A stretch of 64,000 bases of DNA from Acidobacteriota bacterium (GCA_016715115.1 JADKBM010000016.1:558001-622000), one strand, 5' to 3'; positions 1 to 8,210 are shown, counted from the stretch's first letter. Numbers and translations are program-made. Notes: a model not told the origin generated them from the sequence alone.

Positions 1-87
1 TGTTTCGGAACAGTTGAGAGCGGATAGCTGAAAGTGGAGAGTGTCGTTTTCCGACGCACTTCGACGTTTGCGGACTATCATTGACGA

Positions 88-1533
88 ATGCTGAAGATCG
101 AAAACTACATCGGCGGAATGCTCGCGGCGCCGGTTTCTGGCGGATACCTAGACAATTACGATCCGGCGCGGGGCGAGGTCTATTCACTGATCCCGGATTC
201 GGACGAAAACGACGTTGCCGCAGCCGTGCGTGCGGCGGGCGATGCGTTTCCAGCTTGGTCGACGACGCCGCACGACGAACGATTCGAGATACTGATGCGC
301 CTCGTGCGGTTGATCGAGCGCGACCTGGAACCGCTTGCGGAAGCGGAGAGCGTCGATAACGGCAAACCCGTGAGCCTTGCGAAACGCGTCGACATTCCGC
401 GCGCGGCGGCGAATTTCCGGTTTTACGCGACGGCGCAGATGCATCTCGCGAACGAGTCGCACGACACGGTCGGCCAGGCGATCAATTACACGCTGCGCCA
501 ACCACTCGGCGTGGTTGGCTGCATTTCACCGTGGAACTTGCCCCTCTACCTTTTCACGTGGAAGATCGCTCCGGCGATCGCGGCGGGCTGTACCGTTGTC
601 GCGAAACCGTCTGAGGTTACGCCGATGACCGCGTATCTGCTTTCGAAACTATGCATCGAGGCCGGGTTGCCGGCCGGCGTTCTCAACATCGTCCACGGCA
701 CGGGACCGAAGACCGGCGCGGCGATCGTCTCGCATCCCGAAGTCAAGGCGATCTCGTTCACGGGCGGAACGGCCACCGGCGAATGGATCGCGCGCGAGGC
801 GGCGCCCAAATTCAAAAAGCTCTCGCTCGAACTCGGCGGCAAGAATCCGAATATCATCTTCGCCGACTGCGATTACGAAGCGATGCTCGAAACGACGCTG
901 CTGTCGTCGTTTTCGAATCAGGGCGAGATCTGTCTTTGCGGATCTCGGATCTTCGTCGAACGCCCGCTTTACGAGCGCTTCAAAAAGGATTTTGTCGAAC
1001 GGTCGAAAGCGCTCAAGGTCGGCGACCCGCGCGCGGCCGAGACAAATCTGGGCGCGATCGCTTCGAAAGCGCACTTTGAGAAAATCCTGTCATACGTCGA
1101 GCTCGCCAAAAGCGAAGGCGGTGTGATTTTGTGCGGCGGCCGTTCGGTGCGTGTCGATGGCTTCGGCGGTTGGTTCATCGAACCGACGGTCATCGAGGGG
1201 TTAACGTTCGATTGCCGGACGAATCAGGAAGAGATCTTCGGGCCGGTCGTAACGATCCAGCCGTTCGACACGGACGACGAGGTCCTGAAGTATGCGAACT
1301 CGGTTCGTTACGGACTCGCCGCAACCGTCTGGACCGAGAACCTGACACGCGCCCACCGCCTCGCGGCAAAACTCGAGTCCGGAATCGTTTGGATCAACTG
1401 CTGGCTTCTGCGCGATCTGCGAACGCCTTTTGGCGGAGTCAAAGATTCCGGAATGGGCCGCGAAGGCGGCTTCGAAGCGTTGCGGTTTTTTACGGAAGAG
1501 AAGAACGTCTGCATACGGGTTTTGGAGAAATAA
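88..1533 (+). CDS. 2-aminomuconate-6-semialdehyde dehydrogenase (ALDH superfamily)
   Basis: NAD-dependent aldehyde dehydrogenase of 481 residues, the usual size. The active-site set is visible: Asn150 (in SPWN), general base Glu248 in LELGGKNP, and nucleophile Cys282 in NQGEICLC. The NQGEICLC form with Ile before the cysteine is typical of the AMSDH/2-hydroxymuconic-semialdehyde dehydrogenase branch (human ALDH8A1, bacterial NbaE/AmnC). It would oxidise 2-aminomuconate semialdehyde, the product of the ACMS decarboxylase encoded at 5866-6861. The neighbouring deaminase, dioxygenase and decarboxylase genes make this substrate more likely than a generic aldehyde. The ATG was chosen because alignable sequence begins at once; no strong Shine-Dalgarno is seen. 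Superfamily certain, substrate inferred from motif and context. Confidence 0.88.
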   Translation: MLKIENYIGGMLAAPVSGGYLDNYDPARGEVYSLIPDSDENDVAAAVRAAGDAFPAWSTTPHDERFEILMRLVRLIERDLEPLAEAESVDNGKPVSLAKRVDIPRAAANFRFYATAQMHLANESHDTVGQAINYTLRQPLGVVGCISPWNLPLYLFTWKIAPAIAAGCTVVAKPSEVTPMTAYLLSKLCIEAGLPAGVLNIVHGTGPKTGAAIVSHPEVKAISFTGGTATGEWIAREAAPKFKKLSLELGGKNPNIIFADCDYEAMLETTLLSSFSNQGEICLCGSRIFVERPLYERFKKDFVERSKALKVGDPRAAETNLGAIASKAHFEKILSYVELAKSEGGVILCGGRSVRVDGFGGWFIEPTVIEGLTFDCRTNQEEIFGPVVTIQPFDTDDEVLKYANSVRYGLAATVWTENLTRAHRLAAKLESGIVWINCWLLRDLRTPFGGVKDSGMGREGGFEALRFFTEEKNVCIRVLEK

Positions 1534-1612
1534 ACGAAGAGCCTGGATTTTGGACTCCGGCCCGACGCCCGCCCGACACCAAGCTCTGCTATACTTCCCG
1601 CGAGGGCTAAAT

Positions 1613-1798
1613 ATGAGTAACGAAACACAACCCGTCAGGATCGAAACCGGCGAAGAGGTCGCCTTTGAGTTGATGAAATTCATCGCCGAAAAGGAAAACC
1701 GAACGCTCGCGTCGGAAGAGATCCGGGATTACTATCTCGATCTTTTCGTCGAATGCGCCGCTGTCGTTTATGACGGCGAACGCGCGGGCGGCGAATAG
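1613..1798 (+). CDS. Small acidic conserved-looking hypothetical protein (61 aa)
   Basis: Short acidic protein beginning MSNETQPVRIETGEE, with a predicted helical middle (EEVAFELMKFIAEKENR) and no signal peptide, membrane segment or cysteine pair. The frame is open further upstream (from 1430), but that part overlaps the dehydrogenase gene. The ATG at 1613 follows a TATACTT box (1590-1596) and a purine-rich GCGAGGG stretch, so it is the more likely start. It lies between the aldehyde dehydrogenase and the heme oxygenase. I do not recognise the family. Codon choice resembles the neighbours, which supports a real gene. Confidence 0.5.
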   Translation: MSNETQPVRIETGEEVAFELMKFIAEKENRTLASEEIRDYYLDLFVECAAVVYDGERAGGE

Positions 1799-1872
1799 TT
1801 CGACCAAAAAACTGAATCCAAAACGTCCACGGATTCGTGAAACCATTCGAATCGTGGCAAAATATCCGCGTT

Positions 1873-2463
1873 ATGCAACCAGAAACAGCAAATGATTCAA
1901 TAATGGCGCAGCTCAAATCGCGAACTGCCCATCAGCATCAGGCGACCGAAGCAACAGTCAATCTGATGCGTCCGGACTTTACACTCGACGATTACCGGGA
2001 ACTTTTGAAACGCTTCTTCGCATTTTATGAGCCGTTTGAGGCAAAAGTGCAGGAGTCGCTGGCAGAGAACCCGATCGAACTCGATCACAGCGAACGGTTG
2101 AACACGCCGCGGCTTCTCAAAGACTTGAAGAATCTCGGGTATTCGGACGATGAGATCAACGCATTCGAGCGGGCGGAGACGTTCCCGGATCTCGATTCAA
2201 AGGAGAATATCTTCGGATCGCTTTACGTCATCGAGGGATCAACGCTCGGCGGCCAGGTCATCGGCCGGCATCTGAAACAGCATTTCGATCTCGATGCTTC
2301 GAATGGCGCCGCGTTTTTCCTCGGCTATGGTCCCGACACCGGAAAGATGTGGCGCGGTTACGCCGAAGCCGTGACCAAATTCGCCGAAACGGCGGACACC
2401 GAAAAGATAATCGCCGGCGCGAACCAAACTTTCGAAGCGATCGGAAAAGCACTGTCGAGGTAA
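1873..2463 (+). CDS. Biliverdin-producing heme oxygenase family protein
   Basis: A 196-residue all-helical protein of the bacterial heme oxygenase family (BphO/HemO type). The N-terminal LKSRTAHQHQATEA matches the segment carrying the proximal heme-ligand histidine, and the middle segment GSLYVIEGSTLGGQVIGRHL is the distal-helix signature (glycine-rich kink over the heme). It would open heme to biliverdin, CO and iron in the cytoplasm. BphO-type enzymes usually sit beside a bacteriophytochrome; none is visible here, so iron release or biliverdin supply to a distant photoreceptor are both possible. ATG 1873 gives the normal family length. An in-frame codon at 1837 would add 12 residues without similarity, and Met at 1903 is a shorter alternative. 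Confidence 0.85.
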   Translation: MQPETANDSIMAQLKSRTAHQHQATEATVNLMRPDFTLDDYRELLKRFFAFYEPFEAKVQESLAENPIELDHSERLNTPRLLKDLKNLGYSDDEINAFERAETFPDLDSKENIFGSLYVIEGSTLGGQVIGRHLKQHFDLDASNGAAFFLGYGPDTGKMWRGYAEAVTKFAETADTEKIIAGANQTFEAIGKALSR

Positions 2464-2583
2464 TTCGGAATTGTGATTTGGGAGTGCGGATTGCTCTTGG
2501 TCCGCTTTTCGTATTTGGAAAACAGATCTACTGAAATGACATCCGAAAAATCCGAAATCACAAATCCCCAATCCAAAATCGTC
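2464..2583. repeat. Inverted GATTTGGG / CCCAAATC border tract
   Basis: Intergenic DNA between the heme oxygenase stop and the RidA-family gene. The left part carries GATTTGGGA and GCGGATTG; the right part carries AAATCACAAATCCCC and AATCCAAAATC. The two sides are imperfect reverse complements and could fold into one long hairpin. The right arm runs into the first codons of the downstream open frame. Confidence 0.7.
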
Positions 2584-2988
2584 GTGGTTGAATCATCCCG
2601 AGCACCGGAACCGGTCGGTCTCTACCCGCACGCACGGCGGGTCGGCGATCTTTTGTTTTTATCGGGTGTCGGCCCGCGCGAGCGCGGCTCGAAAAAGATC
2701 CCGGGCGTCGAACTCAACGACGCCGGCGAGATCGTCGCATACGACATCGAAACGCAATGCCGTTCGGTCTTTCAGAACGTCCGTTACATACTCGAAGACG
2801 CCGGCTCGTCGTGGGACAAGATCGTCGACGTGACCGTCTTCCTGACCAATATGAAGGACGATTTCGCGACGTATAACCGCGTTTACGCCGAGTACTTCGC
2901 CGAAAACCGTCCGTGCCGGACGACGGTCGAGATCAACTGCCTTCCGACACCGATCGCGATCGAACTCAAGGTCATCGCAACAGTCTGA
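2536..2988 (+). CDS. RidA-family deaminase, probable 2-aminomuconate deaminase
   Basis: YjgF/YER057c/UK114 (RidA) family protein, 150 residues from ATG 2536. It shows the core GDLLFLSGVGP, the strand/helix EDAGSSWDKIVDVTVFLTNM and the C-terminal RTTVEINCLPTPIAIELKVIA, with the arginine and glutamate that line the trimer active site. Such proteins hydrolyse enamines/imines. Next to 3-hydroxyanthranilate and aminomuconate genes, the best assignment is 2-aminomuconate deaminase (NbaF/AmnD type), giving 4-oxalocrotonate and ammonia. The first 16 residues (MTSEKSEITNPQSKI) are translated border repeat; GTG at 2584 directly after the repeat is an equally plausible true start. A generic RidA role cannot be excluded. 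Confidence 0.82.
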   Translation: MTSEKSEITNPQSKIVVVESSRAPEPVGLYPHARRVGDLLFLSGVGPRERGSKKIPGVELNDAGEIVAYDIETQCRSVFQNVRYILEDAGSSWDKIVDVTVFLTNMKDDFATYNRVYAEYFAENRPCRTTVEINCLPTPIAIELKVIATV

Positions 2989-2994
2989 TCGGGG

Positions 2995-3190
2995 ATTTGC
3001 GATTTGCGATTTGCGATTTGCGATTTGCGATTTGCGATTTGGGATTTCAGTTTTTGGAATTTGGAATATCTGGAATCCGTAATATCTGGAATCCGTAATA
3101 TCTGGAATCCGTAATATCTGGAATCCGGAATATCTGGAATCCGTAATATCTGGAATCCGTAATATCTGGAATCTGGAGTATCTGGAGTTT
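2995..3190. repeat. Two tandem arrays: 7-mer GATTTGC, then 16-mer AATATCTGGAATCCGT
   Basis: Just after the RidA-family stop there are about six GATTTGC units (2997-3040), then GATTTGGGATTTCAG. A second array (about 3064-3180) has roughly seven near-identical 16-bp units, AATATCTGGAATCCGT, with a few substitutions (CCGG, CTGG). The second array points towards the VOC gene start at 3256. Neither array contains spacers. Confidence 0.9.
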
Positions 3191-3255
3191 CGGACTTTAA
3201 ACATCTCGAACCCGTAGCTTTCTGCGTATTTGCCGGTTCGATGATTTAGATCGAT

Positions 3256-3639
3256 ATGAATTTTCACTCGTCATCGCCCATTCTTCGTGTCAGCGACCTC
3301 GTGGCGTCGCTCGATTATTACAACAACATTCTCGGTTTCGCGACTGACTGGGGCCACGAAAGCGGATTCGCATCGGTCTCGCGTCAGGCGGCGAATCTGA
3401 TGCTCTGCGAAAACGACCAAGGGAATTTCGGAACGTGGGTTTACATCGGCGTCGGCGACGTCTTGCGCCTGCACGAGGAGTTGACTGCCAAAGGCGCGAT
3501 CGTGAAGCTTCCGCCAACCAATTACGAATGGGCGATGGAGATTCACGTCGCCGACCCCGACGGCAATGTCATCAGGTTCGGTTCGGAACCCGACACGTCG
3601 CGGCCGTTCGACGATTGGGTAACCTGGTACAAACAGTGA
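3256..3639 (+). CDS. VOC superfamily protein (glyoxalase/bleomycin-resistance-like)
   Basis: A 127-residue single-module VOC protein with two beta-alpha-beta-beta-beta halves. The first half begins PILRVSDLVASLDYYNNILGF and the second ends IHVADPDGNVIRFG, the family hallmark. The C-terminal glutamate common in metal-binding members is not in the usual spot (VIRFGSEPD), so catalysis cannot be assumed; a binding or resistance function is possible. Its stop codon overlaps the start of the DUF1697 gene (TGATG), so the two are probably translated together. The start at 3256 has no clear Shine-Dalgarno and lies just downstream of a repeat array. Confidence 0.85.
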   Translation: MNFHSSSPILRVSDLVASLDYYNNILGFATDWGHESGFASVSRQAANLMLCENDQGNFGTWVYIGVGDVLRLHEELTAKGAIVKLPPTNYEWAMEIHVADPDGNVIRFGSEPDTSRPFDDWVTWYKQ

Positions 3640-4160
3640 TGAGGTATGTCGCTCTTTTTCGCGGAATCAACGTTGGCGGCAAAACGACCGTCAGGATGGA
3701 GCGTCTCCGGGAACTGCTTTCCGACCTTGGATTCGGCAACGTCCGTTCATATATCCAAAGCGGCAATGTCGCTGTCGATTCCGATGATCCGGAAGAATCG
3801 ATCGAAGCGCGGATCTACGAATCGTTCGAACGCGAGTTTTTCAGAACTCCGGTGATGGTTCGCTCGATCGATTCGATTCGTGACGCGGTCGACGCAAATC
3901 CGTTTGCGAACGAGGAATTCGAAGACAAGCAAATGCATCTCGTTTTTTTGAGCGAGGCGATGAACGACGAAAAAGCGGCGTTCCTGCTTTCCCACAATAA
4001 TGAAACCGAGTCATTCTCGGTTCGTGGGCGCGAGGTCTATTGCCTTCTCCGCGCGGGCGTTGCCGACAGCCTGTTGGGGAAGAAATTTATCGACAACAAA
4101 CTCAAGATCGCGGCGACGGGCCGAAACTGGCGGACCGTCAAGACGCTTCTTACACTTTGA
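3639..4160 (+). CDS. DUF1697 family protein
   Basis: A 173-residue member of DUF1697, recognised from the N-terminal RYVALFRGINVGG, the SYIQSGNVAV segment and the C-terminal GKKFIDNKLKIAATGRNWRT. It is cytoplasmic, with no signal peptide; the biochemical role of the family is not established. The start ATG overlaps the VOC stop by one base (TGATG), indicating translational coupling. The frame is open further upstream inside the VOC gene, but that is overlap. Length and both conserved ends are intact. Confidence 0.88.
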   Translation: MRYVALFRGINVGGKTTVRMERLRELLSDLGFGNVRSYIQSGNVAVDSDDPEESIEARIYESFEREFFRTPVMVRSIDSIRDAVDANPFANEEFEDKQMHLVFLSEAMNDEKAAFLLSHNNETESFSVRGREVYCLLRAGVADSLLGKKFIDNKLKIAATGRNWRTVKTLLTL

Positions 4161-4165
4161 CACCG

Positions 4166-5245
4166 ATGAAACCGATAGTTCTTGCGCTTATGCTGCTCGT
4201 TTTCGTCTGTCCCGCCCCGGCCCGGACGAAAACTGAAAACGTGATCGTCGTTACGCTCGACGGTGCCCGCATCCAAGAAATCTTTGGCGGGCTCGATGAA
4301 CAACTCTACAAGAAGATTTACAAAAACGCCGAAAGCCGTTTGACGTTCAAACAGTATTCGGCGCCGAACGCAACCTCCCGGCGCGAAAAGTTGATGCCTT
4401 TTTTCTGGACCCGGCTGATGCGCGATTTCGGCTCGATCGCCGGCAACCGCGAACTCGGGAGCGAGGTGAAGACAACCAACAATCTGCTCTTTTCGTATCC
4501 CGGCTATTCGGAGATTCTGACCGGACGCGCGCGCGACGATGTGATCAACAGCAACGATCGGATTCAGAACAGGTTTCCGTCGTTTCTTCAGTTTTTGCAA
4601 CGGAAAATGAGACTCAACCACGATCAGGTGGCTCTGTTCGCATCCTGGAACGTGTTCAACGAGATCGCGGCAACCGACAAGGACGCGTTCGAGATCAACG
4701 CCGGCTACGAGCGATTCGATACTGGCGGAAAAGCCCTCAGTGATGCACAATTCGAGACTCCGACGCCTTGGGATTCGGTGCGACACGACTTTTACACATT
4801 TCGGTTCGCGATGTCTCACCTCACGAAACACTCGCCGCGCGTTTTGTACATCGGACTCGGCGAGACCGACGACTGGGCGCACGACGAGAACTACGACCGG
4901 ATGATCGACGCCCTCCGCCGGTCGGACAACTATCTGAAAGAACTCTGGGAGTTCGTCGGGACCGACCCGCGTTACAAAGACAAAACATCGGTCATCATTA
5001 CCGTCGACCACGGGCGCGGCAAAACCGAAAACGACTGGGACAAGCACGGCGAAGATGTTCCGGAAGCTCGCTGGATTTGGATGGCATTTGCCTCGCCCGA
5101 TTCAAAACTCCGCGGTGAGTGGTCCAAAAGCGATACGATCTATCAAAATCAGGTCGCCGCGACCGTGACTAAATTGCTCGGGTTCGATTATTCTGAACAG
5201 GATCCTTCGGCGGGAAGGCCGATCGATCGGATCTTCTCCAATTAG
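4166..5245 (+). CDS. Secreted alkaline-phosphatase-superfamily hydrolase
   Basis: A 359-residue protein with an N-terminal signal peptide (MKPIVLALMLLVFVCPAPA) followed by an alkaline-phosphatase/nucleotide pyrophosphatase fold. The start of the fold is VIVVTLDGARIQEIFGG (metal-binding Asp); the nucleophile region appears to be around NNLLFSYPGYSEILTG, a Ser/Thr-containing loop. Metal-ligand segments LGETDDWAHD and ITVDHGRGKTENDWDKHG complete the site. A periplasmic phosphodiesterase, phosphatase or sulfatase-like role fits; the substrate is not predictable. ATG 4166 is chosen because the signal peptide begins there. It lies 5 bp after DUF1697 and ends 1 bp before the dioxygenase gene, so these four to five genes look like one transcript. 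Confidence 0.82.
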   Translation: MKPIVLALMLLVFVCPAPARTKTENVIVVTLDGARIQEIFGGLDEQLYKKIYKNAESRLTFKQYSAPNATSRREKLMPFFWTRLMRDFGSIAGNRELGSEVKTTNNLLFSYPGYSEILTGRARDDVINSNDRIQNRFPSFLQFLQRKMRLNHDQVALFASWNVFNEIAATDKDAFEINAGYERFDTGGKALSDAQFETPTPWDSVRHDFYTFRFAMSHLTKHSPRVLYIGLGETDDWAHDENYDRMIDALRRSDNYLKELWEFVGTDPRYKDKTSVIITVDHGRGKTENDWDKHGEDVPEARWIWMAFASPDSKLRGEWSKSDTIYQNQVAATVTKLLGFDYSEQDPSAGRPIDRIFSN

Positions 5246-5246
5246 T

Positions 5247-5771
5247 ATGCCAATCAAAAGACCCTTCAACTTTCGGAAATGGATCGACGACAACCGTCAT
5301 TTGCTTAAACCGCCGGTAGGAAACAAACTCGTCTATGAGGACGCGGAGTTTATCGTGATGGTCGTCGGCGGACCGAATTCCCGAAAGGATTATCATTGGG
5401 AAGAGGGCGAGGAGTTCTTTTACCAGATCGAGGGCGACATCACGGTCAAGGTGCAGGAAGAAGGCCGAGCGGTCGATGTCCCGATCCGCGAGGGCGAGAT
5501 CTTTCTCTTGCCGCCGCGGGTGCCGCACAACCCGATCCGCGGCGCGAACACAGTCGGACTCGTGATCGAACGAAAACGCCGTGAGGGAGAACTCGACGGA
5601 CTTCTGTGGTTTTGCGAGAACTGCAACGAGAAGTTGTACGAAGAGTATTTCGAGCTAACCGATATCGTCAACCAGTTTCAGGGCGTTTTCAGGAAATTCT
5701 ACGGCGATTCGGGTCTGCGAACCTGCAAATCGTGCGGCGCGGTGATGGAACCGCCGCCGATAGTCGGTTGA
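5247..5771 (+). CDS. nbaC: 3-hydroxyanthranilate 3,4-dioxygenase
   Basis: Cupin-fold extradiol dioxygenase, 174 residues, opening the ring of 3-hydroxyanthranilate to 2-amino-3-carboxymuconate semialdehyde (ACMS). Iron ligands His50, Glu56 and His94 and substrate-binding Arg46 and Arg98 line up with the characterised bacterial enzyme. The C-terminal rubredoxin-like iron site is intact, with Cys123/Cys126 (CENC) and Cys160/Cys163 (CKSC). That extra iron site is typical of bacterial HAO. The gene starts 1 bp after the phosphatase-like gene and is followed by ACMS decarboxylase, the next pathway step. Function is secure from residues plus context. Confidence 0.95.
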   Translation: MPIKRPFNFRKWIDDNRHLLKPPVGNKLVYEDAEFIVMVVGGPNSRKDYHWEEGEEFFYQIEGDITVKVQEEGRAVDVPIREGEIFLLPPRVPHNPIRGANTVGLVIERKRREGELDGLLWFCENCNEKLYEEYFELTDIVNQFQGVFRKFYGDSGLRTCKSCGAVMEPPPIVG

Positions 5772-5865
5772 TCCGATTTTGGATTTTGGAACAGGCAATG
5801 ACCTGTGACGGAAATAGGATCCGAAAAACCAATCCAAAATCAGAAATCGAAAATCCAAAATCGAA
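5772..5865. repeat. Inverted border tract between HAO and ACMSD genes
   Basis: After the HAO stop the strand reads GATTTTGGATTTTGG. Before the ACMSD start it reads AATCCAAAATC, AGAAATCGAAAATCC and AAAATCGA, directly abutting ATG 5866. The two sides are approximate reverse complements, again giving a potential long hairpin between co-directional genes. No Shine-Dalgarno remains in front of ATG 5866. Confidence 0.75.
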
Positions 5866-6861
5866 ATGATCGACATCCACACACACATTCTTCCGCGCGA
5901 GATTCCGCGTTGGAAGGAGAAGTTCGGCTACGGCGGATTCATTTCGCTCGAGCATCACAAGCCGTGCTGCGCTCGGATGATCAGGGACGACGGGCATTTC
6001 TTCCGCGAGATCGAGGACAATTGCTGGTCCGCCGAACGACGTCTTGAACATTGTGATGTGCAAAGCGTCGACGTTCAGGTGCTTTCGACGGTTCCGGTGA
6101 TGTTCAATTACTGGGCGAAACCGGCCGATTGCGCCGACACTTCGCAGTTTTTGAATGATGGGATAGCGGCGACCGTCGATGCGTTCCCGACCCGATTCAT
6201 CGGACTCGGAACCGTTCCGATGCAGGACTCGAGGCTTGCGATCCGCGAACTCGAGCGTTGCAGAACGCTCGGTTTCAAGGGCGTTCAGATAGGTTCCAAC
6301 GTCAATCAGCTGAATCTCGGCGAATCTCGGTTTTTCGATTTCTTCAAAGCCTGCGAAGAGTTTTCGATGGCCGTTTTCGTCCATCCGTGGGAGATGATGG
6401 GCGAAGCCGAAATGACGAAATACTGGCTGCCGTGGCTCGTCGGAATGCCCGCTGAGACATCCCGCGCGGTGTGCTCGCTGATCTTCGCCGGCACTCTCCG
6501 AAAATGCCCCGATCTTCGGATCTGCTTCGCGCACGGCGGCGGGTCCTTCCCATCTACGGTCGGACGCATCGCTCATGGCTTTGAAGTTCGCCCGGATCTT
6601 TGCGCCGTCGATAACGACGTCAATCCGCGTCAATATGTGCGGAAAATCTATTATGACTCGCTCGTTCACGATCGGTCGATGTTGCGATATCTGATCGACA
6701 TTGCAGGTGCCGACCGCATCGCGCTCGGCACCGATTACCCTTTCCCGCTTGGCGAAGAAATCGCCGGAAGCCTGATCGAGTCGATGGATATTGACGACGC
6801 GACGAAGACACGACTTTTGTCTGGAACCGCGAGGGAATGGCTCGGGATCTCGGATTTGTGA
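5866..6861 (+). CDS. nbaD: 2-amino-3-carboxymuconate-6-semialdehyde decarboxylase (ACMSD)
   Basis: Amidohydrolase-superfamily zinc decarboxylase, 331 residues. The metal site is complete: His5-x-His7 in the opening IDIHTHILP, His173 (FVHPWEM), His223 (FAHGGGSFP) and Asp290 (LGTDYPFPLG). These are the hallmark ACMSD segments, distinguishing it from gamma-resorcylate decarboxylases. It converts ACMS, made by the upstream HAO, into 2-aminomuconate semialdehyde, the substrate of the dehydrogenase at 88-1533. This diverts carbon away from quinolinate/NAD and into catabolism. The TGA stop lies inside a GATTTGTGATTT border word. Confidence 0.95.
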   Translation: MIDIHTHILPREIPRWKEKFGYGGFISLEHHKPCCARMIRDDGHFFREIEDNCWSAERRLEHCDVQSVDVQVLSTVPVMFNYWAKPADCADTSQFLNDGIAATVDAFPTRFIGLGTVPMQDSRLAIRELERCRTLGFKGVQIGSNVNQLNLGESRFFDFFKACEEFSMAVFVHPWEMMGEAEMTKYWLPWLVGMPAETSRAVCSLIFAGTLRKCPDLRICFAHGGGSFPSTVGRIAHGFEVRPDLCAVDNDVNPRQYVRKIYYDSLVHDRSMLRYLIDIAGADRIALGTDYPFPLGEEIAGSLIESMDIDDATKTRLLSGTAREWLGISDL

Positions 6862-6957
6862 TTTAGGAATTTGGATCGGTTGGTTTTTGTCGTGGTTGGA
6901 CTGATTCGAGCCGTGAGCTTCGAGCGGTGAGCTGTCAGCTTGGTTCGAAAGAATATC

Positions 6958-7337
6958 GCGAATGGAATCCTTGATACCCTGGAATACCCTTGGAATACCC
7001 TGGAATCCTTGGAATACCCTGGAATCCCGTGGAATTCTTGGAATCCTTGGAATCGTTGGAATACCCTGGAATACCCTGGAATCCCTTGGAATCCCCTGGA
7101 ATACCCTTGGAATACCCTGGAATTCTTGGAATACCCTGGAATTCTTGGAATCCTTGGAATCCTTGGAATACCGTGGAATCCTTGGAATCCTTGGAATCCC
7201 TGGAATCCCTGGAATCCTTGGAATCCTTGGAATCCCTTGGAATCCTTGGAATCCTTGGAATCCCTTGGAATCCCTGGAATCCTTGGAATACGCTGGAATC
7301 CCTTGGAATACCTTGGAATCCCTGAAATCCCTGAATT
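6958..7337. repeat. TGGAATCC minisatellite array, about 375 bp
   Basis: Dense array of about 40 variable 8-10 bp units (TGGAATCCT, TGGAATCCCT, TGGAATACCC, TGGAATTCT). It begins just downstream of a GTGAGC/GCTGTCAGC stretch and stops 7 bp before the start of the GNAT gene. Because the units lack stops, frames stay open through the whole array on both strands; these are not genes. There are no spacers, so it is not a CRISPR. The sequence is all GGAAT-rich on the strand of the downstream gene. Confidence 0.95.
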
Positions 7338-7343
7338 CGTCCA

Positions 7344-7739
7344 ATGCTTGAATACACGCTGAACGAAATACCCGAAACCGAAGAGATAATCGAACTCTAT
7401 CGCGCCGCCGGATTGCCGCGGCCGATCGACGATCCGACACGCATCGCCGCAATGTACGCTTCGTCCGACATCGTCGTTGCGGCCCGCGCCGACGGCAAAC
7501 TGGTCGGAGTTTCGCGCGCGCTGGCGGACGGAGTCTGGTGCTGCTATCTCGCCGATCTGGCGGTGGATCCGGCGTGTCAGAAGTCGGGGATCGGCCGCAG
7601 ACTCGTCGATTTGACGCGAGAACGCGCCGGCGGCGGGTCGATGGTTCTTCTCCTTTCGGTTCCTGACGCGATGGAATACTATCCGAAGATCGGAATGAAC
7701 ACGGTCGAAAATGGTTTCATTTTCCCGCGCAAGTTCTGA
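7344..7739 (+). CDS. GNAT family N-acetyltransferase
   Basis: A 131-residue GNAT-fold protein. Motif A is visible as YLADLAVDPACQKSGIGRRLVD, with the Q/R-x-x-G-x-G/A acetyl-CoA pyrophosphate loop (QKSGIG, about residues 86-91). The C-terminal AMEYYPKIGM is the usual motif B region. The acceptor substrate is unknown; small YhbS/ElaA-like members act on diverse amines. The start codon directly follows the TGGAATCC array, and no Shine-Dalgarno is present between array and ATG. The family call is reliable, the role is not. Confidence 0.85.
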   Translation: MLEYTLNEIPETEEIIELYRAAGLPRPIDDPTRIAAMYASSDIVVAARADGKLVGVSRALADGVWCCYLADLAVDPACQKSGIGRRLVDLTRERAGGGSMVLLLSVPDAMEYYPKIGMNTVENGFIFPRKF

Positions 7740-7756
7740 TTTGTTATAGTCGAGTT

Positions 7757-8122
7757 ATGAAACTCAGAATTCGCGGAAATACGGTTCGTGTCAGGCTCTC
7801 GCAAAGCGAGGTCGCGGCGTTCGCCGAAAACGGATTTATTGAAGAGATCACCGATTTTGGAAATGGCCAGATCCTCGTCTGCGCCCTGACATCAGTTGAC
7901 GCGATCGAGCCGCGCGCGTCGTTCGTTAACGGCACGATCGAAATTTCGATTCCGACCGAAACCGTCGAAACCTGGGCCGCCACCGACCAGGTAGAGATCG
8001 CTGGCGAGACGGAAACCATCAAGCTTCTGATAGAAAAGGATTTCAAGTGCCTGACCCCGCGCGAGGGTGATGAAGACCACGACACCTTCCCGCATCCGCG
8101 CGAGACCGAATCAAGCTGCTGA
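7757..8122 (+). CDS. Conserved hypothetical protein (DUF7009-like), 121 aa
   Basis: A soluble beta-rich protein starting MKLRIRGNTVRVRLSQSEV, with a segment ASFVNGTIEISIP in the middle and a C-terminus rich in Asp, Glu, His and ending SSC. It resembles the family I know as DUF7009, though I am not certain of that number. It has no signal peptide or transmembrane segment. The Cys/His/acidic tail (FKCLTPREGDEDHDTFPHPRE) could bind metal; that is speculation. It lies 17 bp after the GNAT gene, so the two may be co-transcribed. Confidence 0.7.
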   Translation: MKLRIRGNTVRVRLSQSEVAAFAENGFIEEITDFGNGQILVCALTSVDAIEPRASFVNGTIEISIPTETVETWAATDQVEIAGETETIKLLIEKDFKCLTPREGDEDHDTFPHPRETESSC

Positions 8123-8138
8123 CCTGTTTTTCGGCGAA

Positions 8139-8154
8139 AGTGATTGCAATCATG
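8139..8154 (+). promoter_or_regulatory. Candidate FNR/CRP-family operator (TGAT-N4-ATCA)
   Basis: The palindrome TGATTGCAATCA at 8141-8152 matches the FNR/DNR core TGAT-N4-ATCA exactly, though not the outer T/A pair. It lies about 59 bp upstream of the RIC start. NO-responsive DNR/FNR regulators commonly control RIC-type di-iron proteins, so the position makes biological sense. It is a single short site and unproven. Confidence 0.45.
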
Positions 8155-8210
8155 TTTTCTTGCCGACTGCGCGCCTATCATCCGATCATTGACAATTTTC
8201 GGAGGTAAAG

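Noticed and set aside
2995..7337. CRISPR-like look of the regular arrays
   Set aside because: There are no unique spacers and no cas genes; units are 7-16 bp and contiguous.
6940..7452. Long open frames of up to 587 codons on both strands across the TGGAATCC array
   Set aside because: They consist of repeated short words (NPWNPLESL-like) with no domain, and extend in several frames at once, as expected for stop-free repeats.
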